A program made the translations under genes and the position numbers. The notes under the pieces were generated by a model. It did not search any database and was not told the DNA's origin. It saw only the letters and a program-made list of their open reading frames with translations. From Fomes fomentarius (Eukaryota; Basidiomycota; Agaricomycetes; Polyporales; Polyporaceae): DNA of 64,000 nt. The stretch covers positions 2,852,001 through 2,916,000 of the forward strand of contig JABYQN010000004.1 in assembly GCA_022606135.1 (NCBI GenBank). The letters are read 5' to 3'. The stretch's first letter is position 1, and each line of letters begins with the position of its first letter. Below, piece after piece: positions 42,330 through 54,315 of this stretch.

Positions 42330-45152
42330 ATGTCCTTCTCTTCCTCTCTCTTCGACGATCCTGCCTGCTCTAGTTCATCAGGTATGGCAGAAATCAAGTC
42401 TGCTCATTCGAACGATAAAGTATATGAACACTGTTAACCCTAAGTCAGATCGCTATCACGACAGCAAGATCGTCATGAATGCGTGGATCAACGAGCTACG
42501 TGGACGAGTTCTTGTCGATGATAGGCCAGTAGAAGACTTTATCGATCTCTTTGTTCCCTGCTCCGAGTCTGCTTCATACACTGCATCGATCGTCGTTCCG
42601 AGATCGCCCTTCTGGGCGTATTGGCCACAGGAAGGCAAGGAGGAGGAGAACTATAAGGGGCTGGTGCGTACACATGGATCTCACCATTTTCAGTCCGCTC
42701 ACCTACCGTATGATAATTTGTAGAACATAGGTCTCACAAGGCTCGTCGAAAACTTCCCCGCTGAACATCGGCCCTCCTTCTGCACCACGAAGGGCGCACG
42801 TTTTGCTCTCCCATTCCCTGCCTTTGCGAAAGACCACTGCGACACTTCCCCCGACATATCGTTTTCTTTTCCTGGAGACCGTCGATTCGATCAACGGACT
42901 CTGGCGAGGCACAAGTGGCACAAGATCGCTGGCATCATTGACACCAAGGACACGGACACGAAGGACCCCTTTTCCAAGGCTGGCGAGTCCCACACTTCAA
43001 CAACAATCATTCGGATGGCTCGTAATGCTCGCACGCTCATGTTGACCCATGGTTTCCTTGCCACCTTCATGCTGGGGATCTATGGCGACGTGGGCCGCAT
43101 TGTTCGTTTCGACCGCACTTGCGGGATCGTTAGTCAGCCCTTCAACATCCGGACTCAGCCAGAGCTTCTACATCGGTTCTTCTGGCACTGGACACATTCC
43201 CGCGTCGGGACCACCGTAGTTGGCGCCGATCCTACCGTACGTCGGCTCACTGCGGACGAGGAGAAATGGCTGTCCATCCAGCTCGAGCGGCGCTCTGGAC
43301 CATTTGAGCGCACCTTCATACAGCCTGACCATTACCGTCGTGTCGAGGTCTACAATGAACGGGACAATTCCATGACGGCGTACTTCGCGTATAAGCTTGT
43401 CCAGGGGAACGCTCGACTGTTGTCGCGGTCTACGACGGTCTGGAAGGTCGTTGAAGATCGGTATTCGCAAGACCCCGACGCTCTGGAACCGGTGAAGACT
43501 TGCATTTTGAAGGACTCATGGCGACAGCTCGTCCGAGAGTCGGAGTCATTGTTCTACGCGCGTTTGTCCTCTACCATCCCTAAGGAGAACTACTTCGGAA
43601 TCGCACGCTTCGTCTGTGGTGGAGATCTCGGTCGGATGGAAATGCGACAATGGGAAACCACTTCACCCAATGCAGACTTCATGGAGGACGAGCGTGAACT
43701 CCGACTCGGAATGCCTCCGGGCGACTTGAGAAACGAGGAAGAGTCTTCAAGTACGTCCTCCATTCACTACTGCTATATGTCAGTGCAACTCATGTTGTCT
43801 TAACAGCTGCCGAGAACACAGAAAGCATCGGAGAGGACACCGCTTCCACCCCGCCTAATCCTCACGGTCCGCTCCCTTACCCTCAGCACCAGACCTTCTC
43901 TTGGACAATCATGGAGGGAGCAGACTATGCATACCTCGAGCGCAGTCACATGCGATTTGTAGTGGAGAATGTGGGCCGCCCCCTCACCGAGTTCAAGAGT
44001 ACGAAGCAGGTTGTGCGTGCGATGATGGATGCACTCAAAGGTGTGTGACTACGCATACTCGCTCTTGCACAGTGTTCTTGACGTGCAATGGTTTAGGACA
44101 CAAATTGGCATGGGAGGTAGCGGGCGTGCTACACCGAGACGTCAGCATTGGAAACATCCTGATTACTGACGAAGCCACAACGGACGGCTGCCATGGCTTT
44201 ATCCACGATTTCGACTACAGCTCTATGGAGTCGAGGGTCCCACCCGGTGAGGATGATGAGGCGTCATCAGAAGATCTCGATGACCGCCACAAAGAAAGAC
44301 TGGTGTGTTCTGTCGACATGCGGTTATTGGTATATGGGTTCTGACGCGTCCTTCCAGGGTACTCACTACTTCATCGCTTACGAGATATTGTGCGAGGCAG
44401 GAACCGTGATTCATCGGCACTAACACGACATTGAGTCCTGCTACTGGGTTCTGCTGTGGATTGTCTTGCGTCATACCGAGCACAACCTGGGACAAGAATA
44501 CTGCGAGGAGATCTTCAATTTTGCGAGTGCCACTCGTTCTGCCAACCTCAAGTGGTCTTGGATAACGACGCCTCCAGGCCGTACCGTCGCCGCTCTAAAG
44601 TTCAAGGATAACAAGCCTCTCACGGACTTGATGATGGCGTTCCAGGCCCTCGTCAAGCAGCAACTTGAGCTGATTGGGACGGATTCAGAGCCAGTCCTTA
44701 CCCACGACGCGGTCCTCGAGATCTTCGAAAAGGCGCTTGACCAGGAAGGTTGGCCTGCAGAGGATAACGTTTCCTGCCACCTGCTCGAGACCGAGCAACG
44801 TAGCGCGAGTGGCAAGGAAACCCGAACCGTATTCCCGCAACCGAGGTTCGTCACAAACCACCTACGTTCTGAACCTGCCCCTCCCACTGCTCCCAACGGG
44901 CTTAGTGCGCCGGCTAACTCGTCCCGTTTGCCCCGCAAGCGTGGAAGCGGTGCACTCATGGCTGAGAGCATTCCTGAGGAAGGTACCTATTCGGACTCTA
45001 CGGCTCCACTGGCAGGTCCCTCGACGCTTCCTCAGGAGCGCGACAGGACCATCGGGTCGTCCAAGCGTCGCAAAGTCGCAGTCCCTTCGCACAGTGCCGG
45101 CCCTATTATCGGCCCCCTTCTGGTTCCAGCGCATGCATACAATACCAGGTAA
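42330..45152 (+). pseudogene. FunK1 copy 6, nonsense-mutated
   Basis: Exons by comparison: 42330-42381, 42449-42663, 42724-43750, 43807-44040, 44097-44302 and 44358 onward. The frame is open through the PD and D-A-K block, KDSW, HRD, GN and DFDYS. A TAA at 44421-44423 then replaces the Tyr codon of the HRHYHDIES segment. A protein stopped there lacks the large C-terminal helix of the kinase lobe and the tail. A second stop at 45150-45152 ends the tail earlier than in copy 2 (AGG TAA against AGG CGG). Copy 2 (7785-10669) is the close relative, inverted. The two have different lesions, so they were damaged after they separated. Confidence 0.85.
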
Positions 45153-46063
45153 TCGAAGGGGAAGACTCACTCGACACTCGTCGGGAGCTGCATCCAACGG
45201 AGATCGGTCGCGTCGTTGAAGGAACACGACGGCGCGTTTAATCACAGCGTTTTGCATCTCGGTTTTGTTGCATAATACGTTGTATGTCAACTTGTAGTGA
45301 TTTGCTTTCTCAGTAGCACGCTCGCGCAGGCAGATGTGCTGTGCACAGCGCTCCTGGCCCTGCGATGACGTCTGCGCTTCAGATCTCAAGATCTCAACGA
45401 CGAGTTGGCACGAAGCGATGGAACGAAGGTGAGGAGGTCAACACAGTTACCCATCCCTGGATCCGAGTCGAGGCTCAGCGCGCACGACAGCATGTCGTCC
45501 AGGCGTCGCAAGACCGACCGCTGATAGACCTGCTGCATGTACACTGCGCGAGGCCTACCACCGCTTTGGTGTCACTGAACTTTCTAAGACCAACTGACCA
45601 ACTCCGGAAGTTGTCTTTTTGAATGATAGGGTTTAGTTCCGAGGTTCGGCTTGCCATCTGTGTAAGGCTCCTCGTTTCACAGAGAGTTTGGTGCTGATTG
45701 GGAGTATACACGTGTCTCCAATCGATGAATCTTGCGTCTTGTGCAAAGCGAACTCGAACTGTCACCTACATAGCCTGTCCGAGGTTTCAAAGGCGTGGGT
45801 TAACTATTCAACGTAGTCAACCCGGAACCGACGAGGACGGGCCGAAGTCTACCGCTCATTGGGCGCTTTGAAGCGTCATTGTCAGTCAATTGACCAACCC
45901 GTGGGAATCTGAGACTAGGCAATCACAAAGACCTGACAAAGACTCATCTAGTATTTCTCAGCTCCTCCTCCCTTTCTCCTCCTTCACTGTCCACCCACAA
46001 ATATCAGACTTTCTAAGTATCATCCCCCGTTTCAACCACACGAACGCAGAAGGCCGGGTCGGC
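45153..46063. other. Intergenic with a FunK1 tail relic
   Basis: Apart from the relic at 45335-45530 I see nothing recognisable. The last part is the leader of the SRA-YDG gene. Confidence 0.5.
45335..45530 (+). pseudogene. FunK1 C-terminal tail relic
   Basis: This stretch resembles the end of FunK1 copy 4 (about 25130-25320). Shared blocks are GTGCACAGCGCTCCTGGC, TTGGCACGAAGCGA, CACAGTTACCCA, CGAGGCTCAGC and ACGACAGC.TGTCGTCCA. The matching frame is broken by indels, and no kinase domain precedes it. It is probably what remains of a ninth copy. Confidence 0.65.
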
Positions 46064-47642
46064 ATGGTATTTCGCTGGAAACCAATTGGCCCACGCCTTC
46101 ATAAATCGTGAGTTGTCCGAAGTAAGTATCTTGATCTGAGGCGCTGCTGATATCCCTCATCTACCGCGCAACCACATGTTCTTCTGACGCCAGAGACGTC
46201 TTCGGCCATATCGAAGGAGCTCCCGTGGGCTCCACGTTTGAGAGCAGGTACGTACCGTGTCTTAACCCGTATCGTCAGTACTCATCCGACAATGATCCAG
46301 GCTATATCTTCACCATGCTGGTGTTCATAGCGGAGTTATGAAGGGCATCGATGGCAAGGGTGAAGGATGCTACAGCGTGGTCATGTCGGGAGAGTATGAG
46401 GACGACAAGGACGAAGGGTATCAATTGTGAGTGTACTGAACATCGTGCCATCTTTACGTCCCAACGCCCTCTCCAAAGTATATACACCGGGTGCGGAGGT
46501 CGTGATACTACAGAAGGAGAGAAGGTGCGTTTGCTCTCGTGTACGTCGAACACTTCGCTTATCATCCCAAAGCCTCGCGATGGCCCTCAAACATGCGATC
46601 AAGACTTCAACAATCCATTGAATGCATCACTCCGTGTGCGTATGCGCACTCCAGGCGCACTCACCCACGACTGCACGAATACTGACGGCGCGGCTTGATC
46701 TTCTGTTCAGCGCTCTGCGGAGACTCGGAAGCCCGTACGTGTAACCCGAGGGTACAAGCTACGTAGCAACTTTGCTCCCGATGAGGGTTATCGGTACGAT
46801 GGGTTGTATGTCGTCGAGCAAGTGCGTGGTCACTTGGGTATGCACTCTTACTGCGTTGCTGACCACCCTCACAGGCATGGATGGATACAGGGAAGAGCGG
46901 TTTCAAAGTCTGCAAATTCCTGTTAGTAGTGCGTTCGCCTGTCCTCTTTCCTGTCCTATTCGTATGCTTATTGTTTCTGCTCCACCAGCGCCTCCCCGAC
47001 CAACCTCCGATTCCCCTGCGCATAGGAACTCCGGTAGAATGGAAGGAGGAACCGCGACACTTCAATCACATCACCATCCCTTCGACCTGCAACGACACCA
47101 AGAATGCGAGGAAGAACAGTACCGATCTCCCCAAGCCGCGGCGACGTCGGACCACCGATCATCATGCACAACCATCCACATCCACGTCCATCGTGCGCGC
47201 ACCCCGGCAGCAGCTCTATAAGCAACCCCCGCATGCAATCGAGCCTATCCCTCCCACAACGAACATAGTATCTGCGAGGCGACCGCAGCGAGAGGTCTCG
47301 CAGGCGCAGCCGGCCGTCGTTGATGTGGCCTCTCTCCTCGCAGAGATGAGCTCGAAGCCCCAATATCTGAAGCCCAGCACTTCGACGTTCGCCGCGCCGA
47401 GTGCTTCCACCTACCTACCACATGGGAACGATGATTCACGCCGTCGTCCCATGGTCGGCTTCTCTGCTGCCCCCGGACGACCGGACGTCAAGCGCGAAAT
47501 AGCTTCGTCTTCGTCTACGCACTTGCCGGCGAAGAAAGCCCCGACGCCTGCATGCCAGAGGGACAGTTCTGTCGATTCTGAGCTCGGCGAACTATGCTAT
47601 CCGGATAGTGATACCGAGTCGCTTATGGAATGGATTTCATAG
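46064..47642 (+). CDS. SRA-YDG domain protein (UHRF1-like methyl-CpG reader), 383 aa
   Basis: Eight exons: 46064-46107, 46194-46247, 46301-46426, 46479-46524, 46573-46635, 46711-46821, 46875-46928 and 46989-47642, in frame to 1152 nt. The donor at 46929 (GTGCGT) was chosen because the nearer GTTAGT breaks the frame. Residues about 15-170 form the SRA-YDG domain: DVFGHIEGAPVGSTFESR, the HHAGVHSGVMKGIDG loop, YSVVMSGEYEDDKDEG, YTGCGGRDTTEGEK, NNPLNASL, KPVRVTRGYKLRSNFAPDEGYRYDGLYVV and W..TGKSGFKVCKF...RLPDQPP. SRA domains bind hemimethylated or methylated cytosine by base flipping, in the nucleus. There is no RING, PHD, Tudor or SET part, unlike UHRF1 or plant SUVH proteins. The remaining 210 residues are Pro/Ser-rich, with a PRRRR basic cluster and an acidic end. 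Likely role: linking DNA methylation to silencing. Confidence 0.88.
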
Positions 47643-48142
47643 TGATGAACGCTGTCGGTCTAAGGTACCGATATGTATAGTCGAGTTGTTCTCGGTTATG
47701 TGCTATGTGCTACGTGTTATCTGTGTTAGTGCTTTGCTTTGTACGCTTTAGTCTTGCTACTCATACGTGGTCTGGGGTTCGCCTGTGGACTGGTGATTGA
47801 CCATTGATCTGTGCCTTACCCCCGCTACGCTTTGCTGGCCCTCTCCTGCCAGGGTATAGTGTCTTGGACTACGTATTGACATCACATGTATCTCCCTCGC
47901 GACGCGTAATGCGTCGTTCTGCTCACGAATGTCATGCTTGTCTTACCCCTGCTCCCAGCGGCACCACTGGATCTATGTCCTCGTATGAAGCAACACTAGA
48001 CAAACCACTCCAAGGCGAGCGGTACAGATGTGAAATCGGCAGCTTCGGCCATCCGTATTAGATATCTCGATTTCAGGCAAGGCCTCCACTTTTGCATTTC
48101 TTCGTTTGCGACGTGCTCCAATAATCCTCCTTCATTGAAAGA
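47643..48142. other. Intergenic between convergent genes
   Basis: This short region lies between the ends of the SRA-YDG gene and the minus-strand F-box/LRR gene. Nothing is recognisable. Confidence 0.5.
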
Positions 48143-49806
48143 TTATCGCGGATAGTCATAGAATATACACTGGCTTCGTATCTCTACCTTTACAGTCACA
48201 CAATCCGTATCACGGATTATGTCATAGACATTCCAATGCGGGATTGAAAGGCTACTGTATTCCCAAACCTCGGCTAGAGAAGGAGAGCAGTTGCGAGCAC
48301 ACATCGCGATGAACATGCTTGAGGTATCTTCGAGTTGTGATTGATGCTGCACAGTTTCGGCATCAACAACGCGAGCATGGGACTGTGGCGGTACGACACT
48401 GAGCTTGAGTACACGGAGCTTGGACAGAGGCCGCAAAGCATGCACAATATCAACCTATACAGCATGATTTACCATCTGCATTGCAATAAACTGACTCACC
48501 TACCATAGGCATAGTCGTCGTACCTGCCTTATGGTAGCGGTGGATCTCCAGAGAAACGAGGTGAGGGAACCTGGCGACAACTTCTTGCCAGAGATTCGCC
48601 TCACTGTCGTCGGCACGGTACTCGATTTCGAGATCCCGAAGCTCTGGTGCGTCTACCTGATGGAGTATGCATGCCAGCGCCTCCGCCTCTATTAGCGGAA
48701 ATACTGGCCGTCGCCGGGATTTGTCGTATGTCCGCGCCAACCAAGCTTGCATGCAACCATGCTCCCATTGGCGCAGAGCGAGCCGCTCCAATGTGCGAGG
48801 CAGATGAGAGTATATACTGTCATCAGTAGAGGGGTGAGAGAGCGTCAGGCACCGGAGTTCTGGCCACGGATACACAGCGGCAAGACCGCGGGGCCACACT
48901 GCGCGCGCGTCCACACCCTGGGGCTCAGACAGCGCGAGAACCAGCACTCGTAGATTGGAGAGGTGCCCAAAGAGCGAGATGATGGGAGTCGCGGGATCTG
49001 TCCATCGCCCTCCAAACAGTCTCAACTCGCGCAGTCGAGGCCAATCCAATTGTGAGATCGTCCGTACGGGGGCTGAATCAGCGGGTAGCCAGAGGGTTTC
49101 CAGTGATGCGTGAAGTGACGGCATGAGAGCGTTCAGGGTCTCCGTCTCGGTAGGAAGCTTCCACGGTTGACGATTGTTGTGAACGGTGTACTTGAAACAC
49201 GTTAGGGGAGTGAGTAATGCGAATTGATGGAGTTCGTCTTCTCTTAGCTTCGGTGTTATGTAGAACCGGTCGACGTGTAGTTGTCGTAGATGAGGTAGCG
49301 ATAGATAAAACTTCAGCCTCCGCCATGATAGGCCATGGGAGTAGTGATGGTACACATATGAGTAGACGGTAAGGGAGGAAAGGCACGGCATGTTGAGTAG
49401 TGCCTTGTCAATCAGTCGACTGTTGAACGCCGCGCATAGCACGTCCGTCTCTTCCGGCGGAGAGTCCCTGTCTGTGTGGGAAATATCGCGCGTGAACTCA
49501 TCGCTGTCTCTGCATCTACACGAGAGTCCAAGCGGTCTGTGATGAAGAGACGATTAGTTTGTCTCGTTTGCGAGGAAACGAAGTACCACACTACCTTATG
49601 TATGGCCATAAGGAGCGGGGCACAATCAAAGAAGGGGAGAGAACCTGCTTGTAGCGAAGGTCCTGCCGGCACGACCTGAACAGGATCGGTTTTGCAGCCT
49701 CCCGCAGCCAACGGCAGACGGAGGACAGATGACATAAAGCTCCGCGCTGGTCAACTTCTTCGAGAATCTGCTAGATAATATCGTAGTCCAGCTGACGGAG
49801 CCTACA
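48143..49806 (-). pseudogene. F-box/LRR-like gene with a stop codon in the F-box
   Basis: The main exon (to about 48500, beginning near 49473) reads leucine-rich repeat-like segments such as LPHLRQLHVDRF, LETLWLPADSAP, WPRLRELRLFG, LRVLVLALSEP and SHLPRTLERLALRQW. The last exon (from about 48460) has LRPLSKLRVLKLSVV. The order matches the intact paralogue at 60944-62785. Upstream, the F-box reads LRQLDYDII, stop, QILEEV, then ALCHLSSVCRWLREAAKPILF. The TAG is at 49771-49773 (minus strand) and would differ from GAG by one base. An unusual splice acceptor at that TAG is the main alternative and would lose the start of the F-box. F-box proteins recruit substrates to SCF ubiquitin ligases. Exon borders between 49470 and 49700 are uncertain. 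Confidence 0.6.
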
Positions 49807-50350
49807 GAGGACATGAGTCTAATCACCTCCCAGTTGTAAACTACTGATGTTACTCACGAGATGGTCTCCATTGGAGGTTGATAAGTTGGTAATGATGTTA
49901 AGGTGAAGGACTCGTCAGGATCCTGTCGGTGCGACGTGCAGGCGAATCCTGACCTGCCCTAAAGTGGATCTAGCGCCCGCATGCCTGCAGCAGTCACCAT
50001 GGTCGATGGCGCGGTTAACATTCCTTGAGTTGAACCCCGCCTACTACACTCAGTGTTGATCACACTTCTTAGTAACCTCAGGTTGAAGCGTACACTTCAT
50101 GTCTACACGCATCAAACGAACACCTGATCAAGTTGTGCTCTGCAAAGGCGTTCAAAACCTTTTGCAGCAGGTATACTATTGTGCTGATCTGGCTACCTTG
50201 ACCTTGATATTTCTACCTTTTAATCCTTATTTCTTTTTTGACTTCGTACAGATTGCAACTCTGCAATGTTCAAGTTGACCCGGCTATGTTCAACGCGCGT
50301 TGAACGCATTGAGCGTCGTTCTCTCAAACCACTTCTGCCACAAAGTGTAA
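49807..50350. other. Intergenic, nothing recognised
   Basis: This lies between divergent genes. A T-rich stretch at about 50205-50245 could be part of the FunK1 copy 7 promoter. No gene is visible. Confidence 0.45.
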
Positions 50351-53288
50351 ATGTCTATCGAAACCTTTTCTCTGTGTAATCCCGATTTACCTGCTGGTGG
50401 TGAAGGTGCGTACTTATGTACTCTATTCCTCTGTTTCTGTGGCTAATACCCTTCACAAAGTCCACCACAACAGCAACATTGTCAAACAAGCTTGGACGAA
50501 TGAGCTCCGTGACTGTATCCATATCATTGAGATTTCTGTAGAGTTATTCATCGACCATCTTGTTCCTTGTGGTGTCCCATACTTGCCGTCCGAGGATCTG
50601 GACATACAGCCGGGTCCTTTCGCGCAGTATCTTCCACGACCTGGAGGCGAAATCATGGGGAGTTGTTCAGGACTGGTACGTGGGCCGTCACTATTGGTTT
50701 TGCATTCTATCTGATCTTTGGGTAGCTCTCCGGTCTGAGACGTCTTGTCACGAGCTTCCCTGCGGACAAGCGGCTCAAGTTTGCGGACACTCACGCCAAC
50801 CCACTTCCTTTCCCCTTCGCCGCCTTCGCCCCCAACCACCACAATTCGAAACCCGATCTCTCGATCTCCTTCCCTGGGAAGGATCTGGACCTGGACGTGC
50901 TCCTCACTTACCCGTGGCGCGACATCGCGTCGGTCATTGAAGTCAAGCCAGACGAGAAAGACGATCCCTTCTATGACTGGAAGAAAGGATACACCAACAA
51001 CGACAAGATCCTCCAGATTGCTCGTAACGCACGCAATCTCATGCTTGTTCATGGTTTCCTAGCTTCTTACGTTATTGGCATCTACGGCGAGTACGCTCGT
51101 CTTATCCGCTTCGACCATTCTTGCGCCCTCGTCTCGAAGAGGTTCGTTCTGAAAGAGAACCCGGAGCTCCTTCAAAAGTTCTTCTGGCACTTCGTCAACC
51201 CATGCTTTGGCAAGACCGTGGTTGGCTGTGATCCATCAATCGCCTGTTTGTCCTTCGACGACGTCGCGTGGGTCAAGAAACAGCTCGGCCAGAGAGGCGA
51301 GAATCTCAAGACTTTCAATAAGGATGTGCTGCATGGCCGACGTATGCAGGTGTACGACCAGAAGACGGATACGAGTAGCTGGTACATCGTCTATAAGGCG
51401 GTTGACATCAACGCTCACCTCTTCTCACGTGCTACCATGGTCTGGCGCACCATCGAGGACACACGTGGTACTCCAACCAGTCGACCTCCCAAATCGGGAA
51501 TCCTGAAGGAGTCCTGGCGCCAGGTCGTTCGGCGGTCTGAGACATCGTTCTACTACCGATTGGCGGACAAAATACCAGAAGCAGAACGGTACGGTCTAAC
51601 CAAGCTCGAATGCGGTGGCGACCTGGGGGAGGTGGATGTCCGGCTGTGGGAACAGTCTACTCCGTACCTACATCTCATACCAGACGAACAGCGCCAGCTG
51701 CGGTTGTCCGCAACGCAGACCCAGCTCAAGAATGCTAAGCCTTCGTCGCCATCGCCGAATACATCGCGATCGCCGTCTACAACGCCGTCCCCTTCGCCAT
51801 CTTCGAGTCCTTCGCCTACGGCCTGCGCTACTATCGGTCATTCCGATTCATCCGCTCGCCATCCGCTTCCTTACCCGCTACATCAGACATTCTCCTGGAC
51901 ATTCGCCTTGGGCCCGAAGATGACTTACCGTGAGCGCAGCCACATGCGATTCGTAGTGGCTGACGTTGGAAGACCGGTGTACAAGTTCAAGAACACAGAG
52001 GAGCTAGTGACCGCCCTCCAAGACGCAGTCAAGGGTACGTGCTTCGTGCTCTCATATGTCGAGGATTTTTCTTCATGCCATGGCTTTCTAGGGCACGAAC
52101 AAGCGTATACGAAAGCCGGGATTCTGCATCGGGACGTGAGCATCGGGAATATCCTCATCGTGGATAACCCTAGCGAGGGGTCATTCGTTGGCTTCATTCA
52201 CGACTTCGACTACAGCTCGATAGAGGTTGAGGATGACCCCCCTGAGTTGATTGACGACATGCCCATCGCCGATGAGGATGACCAAGGGCATGTGACTGGA
52301 ATTATCATCCGGAAAGAACGAACAGTGAGTCGATCAATAACTCTCCAATGCATTGCGCTCAACCTTTGTTCAGGGAACCTTCTACTTCATGGCGATGGAC
52401 CTCCTGGCGATAGATGACTTTGGCCCGATTATTCATGGCGTCCATCACGATCTGGAATCCGTGTATTGGGTCCTCCTGTGGGTCGTCTTCCGCCACACAA
52501 AGCACTCACTAGGCCCAGAGAGGTGTGGAGAGGTATTCAAATATGGATCAGACCGTGAGGCATATAACGCCAAGATGTCATGGATTGGCACGGTCCCGGG
52601 CTTTGACATGATGAAATCCTCCCAGCTGGTCGTCGAGAACAACGAGCCGCTGACCACTCTCCTCCACGAATTCAGATGCCTCGTCCGTCGCCAGCTCATG
52701 GAGATTGTGAAGCTGGACTACGAGTCTGTTCTGGCGATCTTCGATGAGGCTCTGAAAAAGCACAACTGGCCCAAGGACGACTGGGTCGAGTTCAACCCTC
52801 ACGGCGAATATGTCACTGTAGCTGGCCTCATCGCTCCTGCACCACCTTCCGAGGTTGTTAGATTCCGTGCTCTCTTGGTTCTACCCCTCCATCCGCACGT
52901 GCCCACACCCTCTGATCGTCAGCAACCTGTCCGTGATCCTCAGTATAACACTAGCGCTCCTCCCCTCCTTGCCCCAGCTGGCGTCGGGACAAAGCGCCGA
53001 TGTGATGCCTTGAACGAGCCCATTTCCAATGAACACCCTACGCTTGTTGATCGACGCATGGCGGAGTCGATTCAAACAAGCTTTGGAAGGCCTGCAAAAC
53101 GACACCGTCTAACACAACCTGAGCGTCGAGGGACGAGCCCGCCACCTGTGCCCCAAATGAGCGCCATACGGAGCATGGGTCACGGTGTAGAGTCTCCCTC
53201 AGGTGGTGACTCGAAGAACGAGCGGTGGGGTCTCGAACCCCCTGTTGAACGTCCGTCGAGCGCTAGGTCGCGGTGCGTGCTGATGTGA
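50351..53288 (+). CDS. FunK1 fungal-type protein kinase, copy 7 (908 aa)
   Basis: Five exons: 50351-50405, 50461-50675, 50726-52034, 52092-52324 and 52374-53288, in frame to 2727 nt. PD is at 133-134, E-V-K at 162-164, and the helix has QIARNAR. The kinase has LKESW (probable ATP-binding Lys), the ERSHMRFVV strand, HRD at 539-541 with Asn, DFDYSS and the HDLESVYWVLLWVVFRHT helix. A Ser/Pro-rich linker of about 50 residues precedes the HQTFSW segment. The tail contains RPAKRHR as its basic motif. Unlike the other copies the first intron begins GTGCGT rather than GTATG. It is well diverged from its neighbours, with no close partner in the window. Confidence 0.88.
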
Positions 53289-54315
53289 TTTCTCGCCTTC
53301 ACGTCCTGTAGTAGCTGCCTGCCATTCATGTATCTTGACTAGTATTTGATCATTCAATTTCAAGCTCATCTCTTACATTTTGTATGCGATCAACGAACAC
53401 ATTACGAGTGAAGAGCCTCGTCAATCTGGTATTGTGCGCGCGCCTGGCGATGCGCTTCACGTCGATATGACGGGCCTGACTAGGCACTCGCACGCATGCC
53501 CACGCACCTGCACTTACTGATACGACCGGTGAGATCTTGCGACCTACATCTCGGCGTCGACTGGTTTCGACGAGTCACGAGTACGACCATCCAATAATCT
53601 GACGGTCTCACCAGCTGAGTTCCCGAGAACCACTTGGAATGCAGGCGCAGTCGCACACGATGGAGAAACCCCAGATGAAATGCGGTCCTTGAAGTCGACT
53701 CCGAGTCGAACCTTACTTCAAACTTGAAGTTCAAGTGCAAGCCTCGGGTTGGTCCCCCGAAGGAGTCGAGAACTTATTGGCACATATAGGGATTGGCACT
53801 GTAGATATCCTGTATACCCTTCGATACACCTTGCTCTGAATTGGCTCGCCGTATTTAGCAGATCGTGCGAAGGTGGTTAGTAGACAAGATAGCGCGCCGG
53901 AGATCCGAGGCGCGCCGGCGGTTGCGCTGGCTTTGCGGGCGCTATTCAATGCCCATCGAGGTGTGAGGAACCGTCATCCAGCCCGAAGACCGTACACGTC
54001 ACAATCATCAGACATCCCGCATTGTCAGTGAAGTGCTTCTCCATCAAAGCCCTTTGTATCGGGGGCGACTCGTGAGTCATTACTGTCGCTGCAGCCACGA
54101 GTCGGAGCCACACATCCACAGCTCACACGGCCAGGTCGCTAAGGTACGTAGTATGTCTCCATTCATTTCGCTTATCGTCCCTGATGGGTTTTCCCGGCTC
54201 GCATTGTCCGACTCTTGGTCACTCACGGCCACACAGCGCTTGTGGTCTGTCGCATAACTCATTGTTCATCCCGAACCTCCACTTGCAATACGCGTCCATA
54301 CTCAGAAACTATATA
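53289..54315. other. Intergenic, with the intact empty-site promoter of FunK1 copy 8
   Basis: The 3' part (about 54230-54300) matches the sequence displaced by the transposon at copy 5 and so is the uninterrupted form of that promoter region. The rest shows nothing recognisable. Confidence 0.5.
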
